Shown piece after piece: positions 1 to 9,774 of a stretch of DNA of 64,000 nt. A program made the translations under genes and the position numbers. The stretch is taken from contig NZ_FNJW01000008.1 in NCBI RefSeq assembly GCF_900102725.1, forward strand, positions 868,001 through 932,000, given 5' to 3'. This stretch comes from Carnobacterium viridans (GTDB lineage: Bacteria; Bacillota; Bacilli; Lactobacillales; Carnobacteriaceae). Below the pieces are notes generated by a model that worked only from the letters and a program-made list of their open reading frames with translations, was not told the origin of the DNA and did not search any database. How positions within the stretch are numbered: position 1 is the stretch's first letter; the number at the start of each line of letters is the position of its first letter.

Positions 1-1331
1 AGTGCCTCTGCAAATGTATCTAACGTCTCTTTTGTTTCCGTTTCTGTTGGTTCAATCATTAATGCTTCTTCCACAATTAAAGGGAAATAAACCGTTGGAG
101 CGTAATAACCAAAATCAAGAATCCGTTTTGCAATACTAGTCGTTGGAACCCCAAGTTTTTTCTGTCTTGATCCGGATAAAACAAATTCATGTTTGCTGTA
201 TTGAGTATAAGGTGTATCGTAATAAGGTTCTAATTTCTTACGTAAATAATTGGCATGCAATACGGCACTTTCGGATACTTGTCTTAATCCTTCTGGCCCC
301 ATTGTACGTATATACGTATATGCACGAACATTAACCCCAAAATTTCCATAATAGCCTTTTACTCGACCAATAGAATCAGGATAGTTCGTATTTAAGACAT
401 ACTGACCTTCTTGTTTTTCAATTCGTGGAATCGGTAAATATTGAATTAAAAATTCTTTGACCCCTACTGGACCAGAACCCGGACCTCCTCCTCCATGTGG
501 AGTACTAAAGGATTTATGTAGATTCAAATGAACGATATCAAAACCCATCATTCCTGGAGTTGTCTGACCTAAAATAGCATTCAAATTTGCCCCATCATAA
601 TAAACAAGTCCACCGGCTTGATGAACAATTTCAGCCATCTCTATAATGTCTTTCTCAAAAATACCTAATGTATTCGGATTGGTCAACATCAGCCCGGCAG
701 TATCATTGCCAACTTGTTTCTTTAGTTCGACTAAATCCACTGTTCCATTCGTATTAGACGGGATTTCTACAACATCAAAACCGGCAGCATGAGCACTAGC
801 AGGATTGGTTCCATGAGCAGAATCTGGAACTAAAATCTTCGTTCTAATTGCCCTATCACCATTTTTAATGTGATAGCCCTTCATCATCATTAAACCCGTC
901 CATTCCCCTTGAGCACCAGCAGCTGGTTGCAAAGTAATGGCATCCATACCGGATATAACTTGCAGGTCTTCTTGTAACTCATACAGCAATTGAAAAGCTC
1001 CTTGAACTGTTTCAATCGGTTGAAACGGGTGAATTGCTGCGAATCCGTCATAACGAGCGACATCTTCATTAATTTTTGGATTGTATTTCATCGTACATGA
1101 ACCCAGTGGGTAAAAGCCATTATCCACACCAAAGTTTTTTGTTGATAAAGAAGTATAATGCCTCATCAATTGAGGTTCTGACACTTCTGGCAAGTCAGCT
1201 GGCTCTTGGCGAACCAAGTGTTCTGGAAACTTAGCTATCAAATCAACTGAAGGAACATCACTTTCGGGAAGGCTAAAAGCAGTACGTCCGGTTTGGCTTA
1301 TTTCAAAAATCAGTTCATTGTATTCCATCAT
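1..1331 (-). CDS. gcvPB: Glycine dehydrogenase (decarboxylating) subunit 2, C-terminally cut by window edge
   Basis: This is the PLP-binding half of the two-subunit P-protein, which decarboxylates glycine and passes the aminomethyl group to the lipoyl arm of GcvH. The frame is open from the ATG at 1331 to base 1, giving about 443 residues of a family usually near 485-490. It contains the PLP-lysine motif [16 protein letters not shown] (around 480-530) and the N-terminal block [15 protein letters not shown]. The start overlaps the gcvPA stop as ATGA, indicating translational coupling. The C-terminal part lies outside the window. Confidence 0.95.
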   Translation of the reverse strand, partial: MMEYNELIFEISQTGRTAFSLPESDVPSVDLIAKFPEHLVRQEPADLPEVSEPQLMRHYTSLSTKNFGVDNGFYPLGSCTMKYNPKINEDVARYDGFAAIHPFQPIETVQGAFQLLYELQEDLQVISGMDAITLQPAAGAQGEWTGLMMMKGYHIKNGDRAIRTKILVPDSAHGTNPASAHAAGFDVVEIPSNTNGTVDLVELKKQVGNDTAGLMLTNPNTLGIFEKDIIEMAEIVHQAGGLVYYDGANLNAILGQTTPGMMGFDIVHLNLHKSFSTPHGGGGPGSGPVGVKEFLIQYLPIPRIEKQEGQYVLNTNYPDSIGRVKGYYGNFGVNVRAYTYIRTMGPEGLRQVSESAVLHANYLRKKLEPYYDTPYTQYSKHEFVLSGSRQKKLGVPTTSIAKRILDFGYYAPTVYFPLIVEEALMIEPTETETKETLDTFAEA

Positions 1332-2674
1332 TTAGTCATGCCCTCCAGTGCTTCAATAAATTGATCGATTTCTTCTTTTGTACGTTGCTCCGTAACAGCT
1401 ATTAAAACTTCATTCTCCCATCCATAATCAGGCTCTAAATCATATCCTCCAATAAATCCTCTTTGAAGCAACTCTTGATTGATTGCTCCGACTGGTTTAT
1501 TCAGCTGAAGAATAAATTCATTGAAAAAAGCTGCTTTATTTTTTATTGAGAAACCTTTACTCTCCAATTGTTTCGCCATGTAAGCTGCTTTTTCAATATT
1601 GAGTTGAGCCATCTTCTGTAAGCCTTCTTTACCTAAAGCAGACATAAAAACAGATGACGCTAAAGCATTTAACGCTTGGTTTGAACTCATATAGGAAGTC
1701 GCTTTTTCTCGGCGAATATGTTGTTCACGGGCTTGAAGAGTTAAAACAAAGCCGCGTTTCCCTTCAGTATCCGTAGTTTGACCAACGATACGTCCAGGAA
1801 TCTTACGCATATGTTTCTTCTTAACTGCAAAATAACCGCAGTGGGGTCCGCCAAAGTTCATGGCTAATCCCATGGGTTGCATGTCCCCCACAACAATATC
1901 CGCTCCTAACTTACCAGGTGATTCTAATAAGGCAAGAGCTAAAGGATTTGCCATAACAATAAGCAAAGCTTTTTTGGATGCTGCCAGTTCTTTAATTGCC
2001 GCTAAATCCTCAACTGAACCAAAGAAATTAGGGTATTGGACAACAACTGCTGCTGTTTCATGATCTAATTGTTCTGCTAATAAAGATAAATTAGTACTGT
2101 CGTTAAGTAAATCAATCTCTTCAACTTGGTATTCTTGCCCCTTTGCAACAGTTTGCAAAACTTCTCTTCCTTGTGGATGAACAGCTTTAGAGATAAGAAT
2201 TTTAGAACGCTTCGTGGCTCCAATAGCTAAAGTAGCCGCTTCACCAAGTGAAGTGAATCCATCATACAGTGAAGAATTGGCTGCATCCATACCGGTCAAT
2301 TCGCACACCATTGATTGAAATTCAAATAAAGCTTGCAGTTCTCCCTGGCTAGCTTCTGCTTGATAAGGTGTATAGGCCGTATAAAATTCAGAACGAGAAA
2401 TCACATGGTCTACTACACTTGGAATGTAATGGTCATATGTTCCTGCTCCTAAAAAGAGGCTGTATTCATGTGCAGTAGCATTTTTAGCTGCTAATTTCCT
2501 CATTTTTTTTGTTAGTTCCGATTCATGAAGAGCGGATGGAATGGCTAAATTTTCGTTTAAGGTAAGGTGTGTTGGAATATCTGAAAATAATTCTTCAACT
2601 GACCCAATCTCTAAAAAGTCTAACATCTCTTTTTGGTCTTGCGCAGTATCAGGCAGGTATCTAAATTCATTCAA
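1328..2674 (-). CDS. gcvPA: Glycine dehydrogenase (decarboxylating) subunit 1
   Basis: This is the N-terminal half of split P-protein, working with GcvPB in the glycine cleavage complex. The protein is about 448 residues, the usual family length, and begins in the expected way ([17 protein letters not shown]). I chose a TTG start at 2674: it lies 4 bases after the gcvH stop, with GAGGAGG (inside the end of gcvH) about 9 bases upstream. Longer in-frame starts would run back into gcvH and add residues unlike the family. It is in a tight operon with gcvH and gcvPB. Confidence 0.93.
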   Translation of the reverse strand: MNEFRYLPDTAQDQKEMLDFLEIGSVEELFSDIPTHLTLNENLAIPSALHESELTKKMRKLAAKNATAHEYSLFLGAGTYDHYIPSVVDHVISRSEFYTAYTPYQAEASQGELQALFEFQSMVCELTGMDAANSSLYDGFTSLGEAATLAIGATKRSKILISKAVHPQGREVLQTVAKGQEYQVEEIDLLNDSTNLSLLAEQLDHETAAVVVQYPNFFGSVEDLAAIKELAASKKALLIVMANPLALALLESPGKLGADIVVGDMQPMGLAMNFGGPHCGYFAVKKKHMRKIPGRIVGQTTDTEGKRGFVLTLQAREQHIRREKATSYMSSNQALNALASSVFMSALGKEGLQKMAQLNIEKAAYMAKQLESKGFSIKNKAAFFNEFILQLNKPVGAINQELLQRGFIGGYDLEPDYGWENEVLIAVTEQRTKEEIDQFIEALEGMTK

Positions 2675-2678
2675 GCGC

Positions 2679-3077
2679 TTATGCCTCCTCTTCAATTGCC
2701 AGTTCTGCAACATAGGCATGGTAATTTTCTTCGTTTAATAATCCTTCTAATTCAACAGGATTTTCTAATTGAATTTCAGCAAACCAACCGCCTTCAAAAG
2801 GAGAAGCATTTACTAATTCTGGAGCATCTTCCAATTCTTCATTAACAGCTAGAATAATCCCTGTAACCGGCGCAAAAATTTCTGAAGCCGATTTAATGGA
2901 TTCTACCGTACCCATTTCACTACCAACAGAAACTTCAGCATCCACTTCTGGTACTTCCACATAGACAACGTCTCCAAGTTGTTTCACCGCATAATCTGTA
3001 ATCCCAACACGTACTACATCTTCCCCTAATGGTAATATCCATTCATGTTCCTTGCTGTATAATCTATCCTCTGTCAT
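2679..3077 (-). CDS. gcvH: Glycine cleavage system H protein
   Basis: This is the lipoyl carrier protein that shuttles the aminomethyl intermediate between P, T and L proteins. The 132-residue product starts MTEDRLYSKEHEW and carries the lipoylation motif ESIKSASEIF with the acceptor lysine at residue 62. The ATG at 3077 is preceded by AGGAG about 10 bases upstream. A longer frame extends back into gcvT but lacks family similarity. No L-protein or lipoate ligase gene is visible nearby; L-protein may come from another locus. Confidence 0.95.
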   Translation of the reverse strand: MTEDRLYSKEHEWILPLGEDVVRVGITDYAVKQLGDVVYVEVPEVDAEVSVGSEMGTVESIKSASEIFAPVTGIILAVNEELEDAPELVNASPFEGGWFAEIQLENPVELEGLLNEENYHAYVAELAIEEEA

Positions 3078-3105
3078 AATTAAAACACTCCTTTTTTCTT
3101 CTTTT

Positions 3106-4218
3106 TTAGTTGGTTTCTCTTTTATAAAACGGTAGTTGCACAATTTCAGCATCCACCAATTTATTTCGGATTTCAATTTTCACCTTTGTCCCAACTTCAT
3201 TGCCGTTTGTAGACAATAAAGCTAATGCAATACTATTGCCGAGTGTTGGAGATTTTGTTCCTGAAGTGATTACTCCAATTTCCGAACCAGCTTCATTAAA
3301 CACTTTGTATCCATGGCGAGCAATGCCTTTTCCTATGAGTTCCAGACCTTTTATTTTTTTGTCTAATTTATTGTTTAGTTGCGCTGTTAAAGCAGTCTTA
3401 CCAATAAAATCAGCTTCTTTTTTAGTCTTAACAACAAAGCCAATTCCTCCTTGAAGTGGGGAAATCTCATCTGTTAATTCATTGCCATATAAAGATAAAC
3501 TTGCTTCTAAACGCAAAGTATCACGAGCACCTAATCCGCAAGGCTGTAAGCCTTCTTTTATACCAGCTCCTACTATAAGGTGCCATAATTTTTCAGTTTC
3601 ACCGGCTTCCAAATAAAGTTCAAAGCCATCTTCACCAGTGTACCCCGTGCGAGAAACCAGAACTGACGCAATATCTTTTAAAGCGACATGCTGGAAAAAA
3701 TGGAACGGTTTAAGTTTACTTAAATCATCATCTGTTAGTTTTTGTAAAATTTGTTCAGCATATGGACCTTGAAGTGCGATCAACCCAATATCCTCAGACC
3801 TATTTTCCAAGATAACATCTTCAACCATTTCTTTTTTCATCCATTGAAAGACTTTTTCTGTGTTCGCAGCATTAGGCGTTACTAAGTAACTTGATTTATC
3901 TAATTTAAAAATAATCAAATCATCAATTGTACCACCATTCTCATAAACCATGGCGTTATACTGCGCTTGACCCACTGTAATTTTTGAAACATCATTCGTT
4001 AATAAACGGTTGAGAAATCCTTCGGAACCTGTCCCTTTTACGATAAACTCTCCCATATGTGAAACATCGAATAACCCTGCTTTTTTGCGTACACTTTCGT
4101 GTTCATTTGTTATACTGGAAAATTGAATAGGTAAAGCCCAACCTCCAAAATCCACTAACTTGATATCATTTTCTTTATAATATTTGAATAAAGGTGTTCT
4201 TTTTAACTCTTTTTCCAT
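3106..4218 (-). CDS. gcvT: Glycine cleavage system T protein (aminomethyltransferase)
   Basis: This enzyme transfers the methylene group from lipoyl-bound aminomethyl to tetrahydrofolate and releases ammonia. The 370-residue product has the typical N-terminus (LFDVSHMGEF at about 50) and the GCV_T C-terminal barrel (IGVITSGTKSPTLG). It is the first gene of the gcvT-gcvH-gcvPA-gcvPB operon read leftwards. SD GAGGGGGAT precedes the ATG. I looked for a tandem glycine riboswitch in the 260 bp upstream and saw no convincing aptamer or terminator. Confidence 0.95.
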   Translation of the reverse strand: MEKELKRTPLFKYYKENDIKLVDFGGWALPIQFSSITNEHESVRKKAGLFDVSHMGEFIVKGTGSEGFLNRLLTNDVSKITVGQAQYNAMVYENGGTIDDLIIFKLDKSSYLVTPNAANTEKVFQWMKKEMVEDVILENRSEDIGLIALQGPYAEQILQKLTDDDLSKLKPFHFFQHVALKDIASVLVSRTGYTGEDGFELYLEAGETEKLWHLIVGAGIKEGLQPCGLGARDTLRLEASLSLYGNELTDEISPLQGGIGFVVKTKKEADFIGKTALTAQLNNKLDKKIKGLELIGKGIARHGYKVFNEAGSEIGVITSGTKSPTLGNSIALALLSTNGNEVGTKVKIEIRNKLVDAEIVQLPFYKRETN

Positions 4219-4411
4219 TTTATCCCCCTCATTCTATTCTGTTAAACTTCATTATTTTGTTGTTTCTTTTCAACAAATCCACTAAATTTAATTTACCATT
4301 TTAACGAACGATTTCATAGTATATAATCATTTTTGTTAAGATTTTCTTATTTAATTATTTCACTGTAGGCAAAATTATTGCTTTTTAAGAACATTTCACT
4401 TAAACTTTTGA

Positions 4412-4440
4412 TTGAAAACGTTTACGGTTTTTGATATAGT
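4412..4440 (+). promoter_or_regulatory. Promoter of the Spx-like gene with an overlapping cre-like site
   Basis: The sequence shows -35 TTGAAA (4412-4417), a 17-bp spacer and -10 TATAGT (4435-4440). The 14-mer TGAAAACGTTTACG (4413-4426) matches the CcpA cre consensus (TGWAANCGNTNWCA) except for the last base. Its overlap with the -35 box suggests catabolite repression. Functionality is inferred. Confidence 0.55.
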
Positions 4441-4478
4441 ATACTACTATTCAATGGAATAGAGAAGGAGGGTTACAC

Positions 4479-4883
4479 ATGATTACGTTATATTCATCTG
4501 CTAGTTGTACCTCTTGTCGCAAAGCCCGATCATGGTTAGAAGATCATGACATTCCATTTACTGAAAAGAATGTATTCACTGAAAAAATAACAGATGAGGA
4601 ATTGAAAGCTATTCTGCAACTAACGGAAAATGGAACAAATGAAATCATCTCGCAACGTTCTCAAGCTTTCAGAGAATTGAATATCAACATAGAAGAAATG
4701 CCTTTAGGAAGAGTGCTGAAACTTATTCAGCAACACCCGGGTATTATGCGCCGTCCTATTCTTGTCGATAATAAACGGTTACTCGTCGGTTATAACGAAG
4801 AAGACATCCGTTGCTTTTTGCCTAGGGAAATCAGAAAAATCGAACTATCAAAATTACACGATCAATTACCGGTCAATTTCTAA
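4479..4883 (+). CDS. Spx/ArsC-family thiol-responsive transcriptional regulator
   Basis: A 134-residue member of the Spx branch of the ArsC fold. Spx proteins bind the RNA polymerase alpha C-terminal domain and redirect transcription under disulfide stress. The N-terminal redox switch CTSC (Cys10-x-x-Cys13) and the conserved block RRPILVDNKRLLVGYNEEDI support the family. SD GGAGGG precedes the ATG by 8 bases. It is divergent from gcvT and convergent with the disulfide reductase downstream. Several Spx paralogues are common in Lactobacillales, so I do not assign spxA1 or spxA2. Confidence 0.88.
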   Translation: MITLYSSASCTSCRKARSWLEDHDIPFTEKNVFTEKITDEELKAILQLTENGTNEIISQRSQAFRELNINIEEMPLGRVLKLIQQHPGIMRRPILVDNKRLLVGYNEEDIRCFLPREIRKIELSKLHDQLPVNF

Positions 4884-4901
4884 TGTCAAAATCATATAGG
4901 T

Positions 4902-4946
4902 AAAAAAGGCTTCTGTTCGCTATTTAATCAAACAGAAACCTTTTTT
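4902..4946. terminator. Bidirectional intrinsic terminator
   Basis: An A6 run, a GG-c-TTCTGTT / AACAGAA-a-CC stem and a T6 run lie between two convergent genes, so it can stop transcription from both sides. Confidence 0.8.
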
Positions 4947-4949
4947 GTC

Positions 4950-6272
4950 TTACATATCAAATAGAGTATTAAAAATCTCTGACATAACTGGATGTGTCAC
5001 GACTTGATCTCTCAAATAAGTGTAAGGGATATGATTGTCCATTGCCATCTTAACTTGATTGACCAGTTCATGCGCTTGATCTCCAAAAAGAGTCACACCT
5101 AAAATTTCATTTGTTTCCTTATTAACAACAGCTTTATACAATCCTCTAGTATCATTAATAACATCTGAGCGAGTTGTTCCACTAACGGGAGCCATGTTGG
5201 TTAGCACTTGATACCCTTCATCTTTTGCTTCTGTTTCGGTTAAGCCAACTCGAGCAAATGAAGGTTCCATAAAAATGGAATAAGGAACATGTTGTCGCTC
5301 AGATCGTTTCCGGTCGCCTTTGTCTAATACATAATCAGCAATGAGTTTGGCATCATTAATCGTGATGTACGTAAACTGGTAGCCTCCTCTAACGTCTCCT
5401 AAAGCAAACACATGCTCTACGGCAGTTTCCAAATAGTCGTTCACTTCAATTCCGCCTTTTTCATCCATTACAATATCTGTATCATCCAGATTTAAATAAG
5501 CAGTATTAGGTTTGCGGCCGGTCGCTATTAAAACAGCATCGAATAAGAAAGAGTCATCTTCTTCTGTTTCGATTTTAACTTGTTCGTTTTCATTTGAGAG
5601 TTTATTTACTCTTGCATTTAATTGGATATCAATTGCTTTGTCTGTAAGAACTTTTTGGACAGCTTCTGCTACTTCGCGTTCTTCTTTTGGCATGAATTGT
5701 TCGCCCGTTTCAAAAAGAGTTACTTTCGAACCAAACATTTCATAGATAGAAGCGAACTCTAATCCGATATTCCCTGCACCAATAATGCCTAAATTTTTAG
5801 GCACTTCAGGCAGTGTCTGAAGTTCAGTGCTATTGTAGATTCCTCTTGTTTCTTTTATCCCTTCAATTGGCGGATAATTACTTTCTGAACCCGTATCGAT
5901 GAAAATATATTCAGCTTCAAGCTCTTCCTTTTTATCGCCTAAATCGACAGTTATAATATGATTCGATTTAAATGCCCCAGTTCCAGTATATAAATCGACC
6001 CGTTCATTTTTCTGCATACTTGTAAACTCTGTGTTTCTATTTCTTTTAGTCACGTCATTTTTTCGTTTTAATGCCGTAGCATAATCTTTTTGCTCTCTTG
6101 CATCGTGTTCTAAAATTTTGGTAGGGATACAACCGATATTTACACAAGAGCCACCATACATCCATTCATTTTTCTCAATCAATGCTACATTCCATTCATT
6201 TGCCGTTAACTTAGTTGCCAAGGTACGAGCACCTTGTCCAAATCCAATAATAATCGCATCATACTTTTTCAA
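4950..6272 (-). CDS. RclA/Har-like FAD-dependent pyridine nucleotide-disulfide oxidoreductase
   Basis: A 440-residue class I flavoprotein disulfide reductase. It has an N-terminal FAD motif (IIGFGQGARTLA), the redox pair CVNIGC at about 43-48, a second dinucleotide fold (GIIGAGNIGLEFAS, about 162), the ATGRKPN and ALGDVRGG motifs, and a dimerisation domain ending VTHPVMSEIFNTLFDM. The C-terminus resembles RclA (reactive chlorine response) and streptococcal Har (hypothiocyanous acid reductase) more than MerA: no heavy-metal domain and no C-terminal Cys pair are present. Role in oxidant defence is inferred. It is single-gene and convergent with the Spx-like gene. Confidence 0.85.
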   Translation of the reverse strand: MKKYDAIIIGFGQGARTLATKLTANEWNVALIEKNEWMYGGSCVNIGCIPTKILEHDAREQKDYATALKRKNDVTKRNRNTEFTSMQKNERVDLYTGTGAFKSNHIITVDLGDKKEELEAEYIFIDTGSESNYPPIEGIKETRGIYNSTELQTLPEVPKNLGIIGAGNIGLEFASIYEMFGSKVTLFETGEQFMPKEEREVAEAVQKVLTDKAIDIQLNARVNKLSNENEQVKIETEEDDSFLFDAVLIATGRKPNTAYLNLDDTDIVMDEKGGIEVNDYLETAVEHVFALGDVRGGYQFTYITINDAKLIADYVLDKGDRKRSERQHVPYSIFMEPSFARVGLTETEAKDEGYQVLTNMAPVSGTTRSDVINDTRGLYKAVVNKETNEILGVTLFGDQAHELVNQVKMAMDNHIPYTYLRDQVVTHPVMSEIFNTLFDM

Positions 6273-6632
6273 AATAACACCGTTCCTTTCTAGTTAAGTT
6301 GTATTCGTTTTCCTACTACAAATCTAGTATAACAGTTTGATGCTGTAGGAAAGAATCATTGGCTTACAAATTAATTGTTGGTCCTCTAGACTTTTGGAAT
6401 GTTCATTTAGATTACATTACTTCAACTAAACTACTACTTTGAGTTAGTCGAATTAGGATCCATTGCATCTACTCAAATAACATTTAGCATTATATTTAAA
6501 ATTTCAGCCTCCTCACTACCTAATAGGAACTAATAATTTTTTTTATTTCACTTTATTTAATTGCCTTTTGTAAACAACCGTTATAAATGGTATCCTTAAA
6601 AAAAAAGGACTTAGAGGCAGGTTATTTTACTT
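6273..6632 (+). promoter_or_regulatory. Intergenic region with candidate rpiR promoter
   Basis: This 360-bp stretch has no supported gene. A candidate rightward promoter lies near its end: -35 TTGTAA (6568-6573), 17 bp, -10 TATCCT (6591-6596). An alternative is TTGCCT (6561) with TATAAA (6582) at 15-bp spacing. SD GAGGCAGG precedes the downstream start. Nothing else stands out. Confidence 0.4.
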
Positions 6633-7439
6633 ATGACAAACAATCTTGATCTTTCTAATCGAATCAATCAAAATTATCCCTTACTATCAAAAAAAGAAAA
6701 ACATGTAGCCGCATTTATACTAGAAAATAAAAATGACGTGGAGTCTTGGAATATTAAAGACCTTTCACGTTTAACAGAGACTTCCAATGCTACCATTTCT
6801 CGTTTTTGCGCAAAATTACATTATCGAAATTTTAGTGAATTTAAAACATTTGTATCGCAAGAATTAGGTGAGAACCCAATGCCCTTACAAGTACCTGTTA
6901 AAATTGCCAGCTATTACACACAATTGATCAATTCCGCATCTCAATTGATTGAAACGCAACAAATCACTGATTTTGTGGAGGCGATTCATCTTTCCAATAA
7001 GATTCTAATTTGTGGAGTGGGAAATTCAGGATTGAGTGCTATGGAATTGAAGTACCGCTTAGTTAGAATGGGCTTGATTGTTGATGTCGTAACCGATCCC
7101 CATATGATGTTAATGGACGCCGTCTTGTTAAAAAAATATGATTTGATGATTGCCATTTCGAATTATGGACAAACACAAGCTGTCATTGATGCCTGCACGA
7201 TAGCAAAAAAAGAGCATGCTACCGTTTTTGTCATTACCAATCAAAATCACACACCTTTAACAAACATTGCCGATCAAGTGCTATTTGCTTCTGGTCGAAC
7301 ATCTATTCCAGATGATCAGTTTATTAATAGCCAATTGCCGATTCATTTTATTTTAGATGTATTGTGCTATGTCTTGTTAGAAAATAAATCTTATAAAAAT
7401 AACCGCAAAAAAACGATATTTGCTTTAGACTTACATTAA
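6633..7439 (+). CDS. RpiR-family transcriptional regulator (HTH + SIS)
   Basis: A 268-residue regulator. The N-terminal RpiR helix-turn-helix (about 1-77, including NATISRFCAKLHYRNFSEFK) is followed by a SIS phosphosugar-binding domain (about 120-240, with ICGVGNSGLSAMELKYRL). RpiR regulators sense sugar phosphates. It faces the nanE-PTS operon across a shared terminator, so ManNAc-6-P, GlcNAc-6-P or a related phosphosugar is the probable effector. The probable targets are the twin dyads upstream of the PTS gene at 9782-9822. Confidence 0.9.
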   Translation: MTNNLDLSNRINQNYPLLSKKEKHVAAFILENKNDVESWNIKDLSRLTETSNATISRFCAKLHYRNFSEFKTFVSQELGENPMPLQVPVKIASYYTQLINSASQLIETQQITDFVEAIHLSNKILICGVGNSGLSAMELKYRLVRMGLIVDVVTDPHMMLMDAVLLKKYDLMIAISNYGQTQAVIDACTIAKKEHATVFVITNQNHTPLTNIADQVLFASGRTSIPDDQFINSQLPIHFILDVLCYVLLENKSYKNNRKKTIFALDLH

Positions 7440-7444
7440 CTCAA

Positions 7445-7491
7445 AAAAGCTAGTAAGAAAATGGGACAATCCCACTATCTTACTAGCTTTT
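7445..7491. terminator. Bidirectional intrinsic terminator
   Basis: A 14-bp outer stem (AAAAGCTAGTAAGA with its complement) around a GGGA/TCCC inner stem separates the convergent rpiR-like and nanE genes. T-rich tracts occur on both strands. Confidence 0.8.
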
Positions 7492-7500
7492 CGCTTTACT

Positions 7501-8193
7501 TTACTTTACTTCTTTCATTTTCCCAACAAATTCAGCCGTAATCAACTGAGGACGAGTGATTGCACTTCCTACTACGATAGAATGAACACCAAGCTCTTTA
7601 CATCTCTTTGCTTTCTCAGGTGTGTCTATGTGGCCTTCAGCAATGACAGGAACTTTCACGGATGCTAAAATAATTTTTAAACGTTCAAAATCATTATCCG
7701 CAATATTGTCACCTTGTGATTCTTTCGTATAGCCCATTAAGGTAGTAGAGACACAATCAAAGCCTAATCGTTCTGCTTCAATCGCTTCATCAATAGTTGC
7801 TGTATCAGCCATTAATAAAATTGACGGATATTTCGCATGAATAGCTTGAACAAATGATTCTAGTGTTTCGCCATTTGGTCTAACACGACTTGTAGCATCT
7901 AATGCTATCATATCGCATTTAGATTCAGCTAATTCATCGATTTCTTTCATCGTTGCCGTAATAAAAACTTCTGAATCGTCATAATCTCTTTTTACAATTC
8001 CGATAACTGGCAACTCAGTATTTTTCTTAATTTCAATAATATCTTCTTTTGAATTTGAACGAATTCCTTTTGCTCCGCCTTCTTCAGCAGCGACTGCCAT
8101 TCTTCCCATAATATATGAGCTATGCAATGGTTCATGGTCTAATGCTTGGCAAGAAACAATTAATTCTGATTTTACTTTATCTAACATATTCAT
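7501..8193 (-). CDS. nanE: N-acetylmannosamine-6-phosphate 2-epimerase
   Basis: Converts ManNAc-6-P to GlcNAc-6-P in sialic acid/amino-sugar catabolism. The 230-residue TIM barrel shows family blocks ELIVSCQALDHEPLHSS, GAKGIRSN, PVIGIVKRDY, ALDATSRVRP and VIAEGHIDTPE. It sits 1 base after the PTS gene stop and is probably co-transcribed with it, so the transported sugar likely enters at ManNAc-6-P. No nanA, nanK or nagA is in this window. An in-frame ATG at 8187 is an alternative start. Confidence 0.93.
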   Translation of the reverse strand: MNMLDKVKSELIVSCQALDHEPLHSSYIMGRMAVAAEEGGAKGIRSNSKEDIIEIKKNTELPVIGIVKRDYDDSEVFITATMKEIDELAESKCDMIALDATSRVRPNGETLESFVQAIHAKYPSILLMADTATIDEAIEAERLGFDCVSTTLMGYTKESQGDNIADNDFERLKIILASVKVPVIAEGHIDTPEKAKRCKELGVHSIVVGSAITRPQLITAEFVGKMKEVK

Positions 8194-8194
8194 T

Positions 8195-9733
8195 TTATTC
8201 GTCTCCTAACATTTCTTCGATTTCATTTTTTATAACTGATACTTGTGGACCATAGACGACCTGAATTCCATTTCCTCTTTTGATCAGTCCTTGGCTTCCA
8301 GTTTCTTTTAATAGTTCTTCATTAACTAACGTCTCGTCTTTAACTGTAACACGTAATCTTGTTGCACAGTTGTCAACATTCACTAAGTTTTCTTCGCCAC
8401 CCAGACCATTAATAATATCTAGTGCACGACCTTCTACTTTAGTTTTGTTGCCAGCCACTTCTACTTTATCTGTTCTACCAGGTGTTTGGAAGTTGAATTT
8501 TTTAATTAGGAATGTAAATGTAAAGTAATATAAGAAGAACCAAACTACTCCAATAACTACAACCATGATCCAGTTTGTTCGTTCATTTCCTTGCAAGACT
8601 CCGAATAAGATAAAGTCAATAAATCCACCTGAGAAAGTTTGTCCAATTGTGATTTCAAAGATATGCGCTAACATGAATGCAAGACCGTCGAATACAGCAT
8701 GCACAACATATAATGCAGGTGCTATAAATAAAAATGAAAATTCAAGCGGTTCTGTGATTCCTGTTAAAAAAGATGTTAAAGCAGCTGACAACATCAACCC
8801 TCCAACTACTTTTTTATTTTCTGGTTTTGCTGTTCTATAGATGGCAAATGCAGCACCAACTAAACCAAACATCATCGTGATAAAACGTCCTGACATAAAA
8901 CGTGCTGTTCCGCTAAAGAATTCTTGTGTTGCTGGATCAGCTAATTGTGCAAAGAAAATATTTTGTGTTCCTTGAACAAGTTCTCCACCAATTTCCATTG
9001 TTCCTCCCACAGCTGTTTGCCAAAAAGGAAGATAAAAAATATGATGCAATCCAACAGGTCCAAGCATACGCAGGATAAATCCGTACAAGAATGTGCCTAA
9101 GTAACCAGTAGCATTAACCACATCTCCTACATTTGTAATCAGCCCTTGGAATACAGGCCAGATAAAGTACATAATAGTTCCTAAAATAATTGCTGAGAAT
9201 GACGTAATGATTGGAACAAAACGTGAACCACCAAAGAATCCAAGATAAGTGGGTAATTCAATTTTGTTAAAGCGATTGTGTAAATAACTTGCTAAAATCC
9301 CAACAATAATCCCACCAAATACTCCTGTTTCAAGTGTTTGAATACCTAATGTACTTCCTTGACCAACAGCAGCAAGATTATCTACAGCTAATAATCCAGT
9401 AATAGTCAAAATAGCATTTATTGTTGAGTGCATGACCAAGTAGCCAATCAACGCTGCTAATGCTGCTGTTCCTTTGTCTGATTTTGCTAAACCGATGGCT
9501 ACTCCTATCGCAAATATAACCGGTAAATTACTAAAAACAATATTTCCAGCACTACTCATAATAGTAAAGATAGCTTGTAACCAAGCTACATCTAGAACGG
9601 GATAAGCATTAACTGTATTGGGATTAGATAATGATCCTCCAATTCCTAAAAGTAATCCTGCAGCAGGTAAAATTGCGATTGGCAGCATAAAGGATTTTCC
9701 AAATTGTTGTGCTTTCTCAAAAAACGTTTTCAT
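8195..9733 (-). CDS. PTS system EIICB component, glucose/amino-sugar family
   Basis: A 512-residue permease that imports and phosphorylates a sugar. The N-terminal EIIC domain (about 1-400) has several membrane segments and the block FLTGITEPLEFSFLFIAP. The C-terminal EIIB domain (about 430-510) carries the phosphorylated cysteine in NVDNCATRLRV. There is no fused EIIA, so EIIA must come from elsewhere. The family covers PtsG, NagE and MurP-like carriers; the neighbouring nanE argues for ManNAc, GlcNAc or MurNAc rather than glucose. Substrate is inferred from context only. Confidence 0.88.
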   Translation of the reverse strand: MKTFFEKAQQFGKSFMLPIAILPAAGLLLGIGGSLSNPNTVNAYPVLDVAWLQAIFTIMSSAGNIVFSNLPVIFAIGVAIGLAKSDKGTAALAALIGYLVMHSTINAILTITGLLAVDNLAAVGQGSTLGIQTLETGVFGGIIVGILASYLHNRFNKIELPTYLGFFGGSRFVPIITSFSAIILGTIMYFIWPVFQGLITNVGDVVNATGYLGTFLYGFILRMLGPVGLHHIFYLPFWQTAVGGTMEIGGELVQGTQNIFFAQLADPATQEFFSGTARFMSGRFITMMFGLVGAAFAIYRTAKPENKKVVGGLMLSAALTSFLTGITEPLEFSFLFIAPALYVVHAVFDGLAFMLAHIFEITIGQTFSGGFIDFILFGVLQGNERTNWIMVVVIGVVWFFLYYFTFTFLIKKFNFQTPGRTDKVEVAGNKTKVEGRALDIINGLGGEENLVNVDNCATRLRVTVKDETLVNEELLKETGSQGLIKRGNGIQVVYGPQVSVIKNEIEEMLGDE

Positions 9734-9774
9734 TTTCTCATTCTCCTCTTCTCTTTTTGAACTACAGTTAGTTT

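Noticed and set aside
4219-4411. Glycine riboswitch upstream of gcvT
   Set aside because: I found no tandem aptamer-like conserved blocks and no leader terminator; the region is plain AT-rich DNA.
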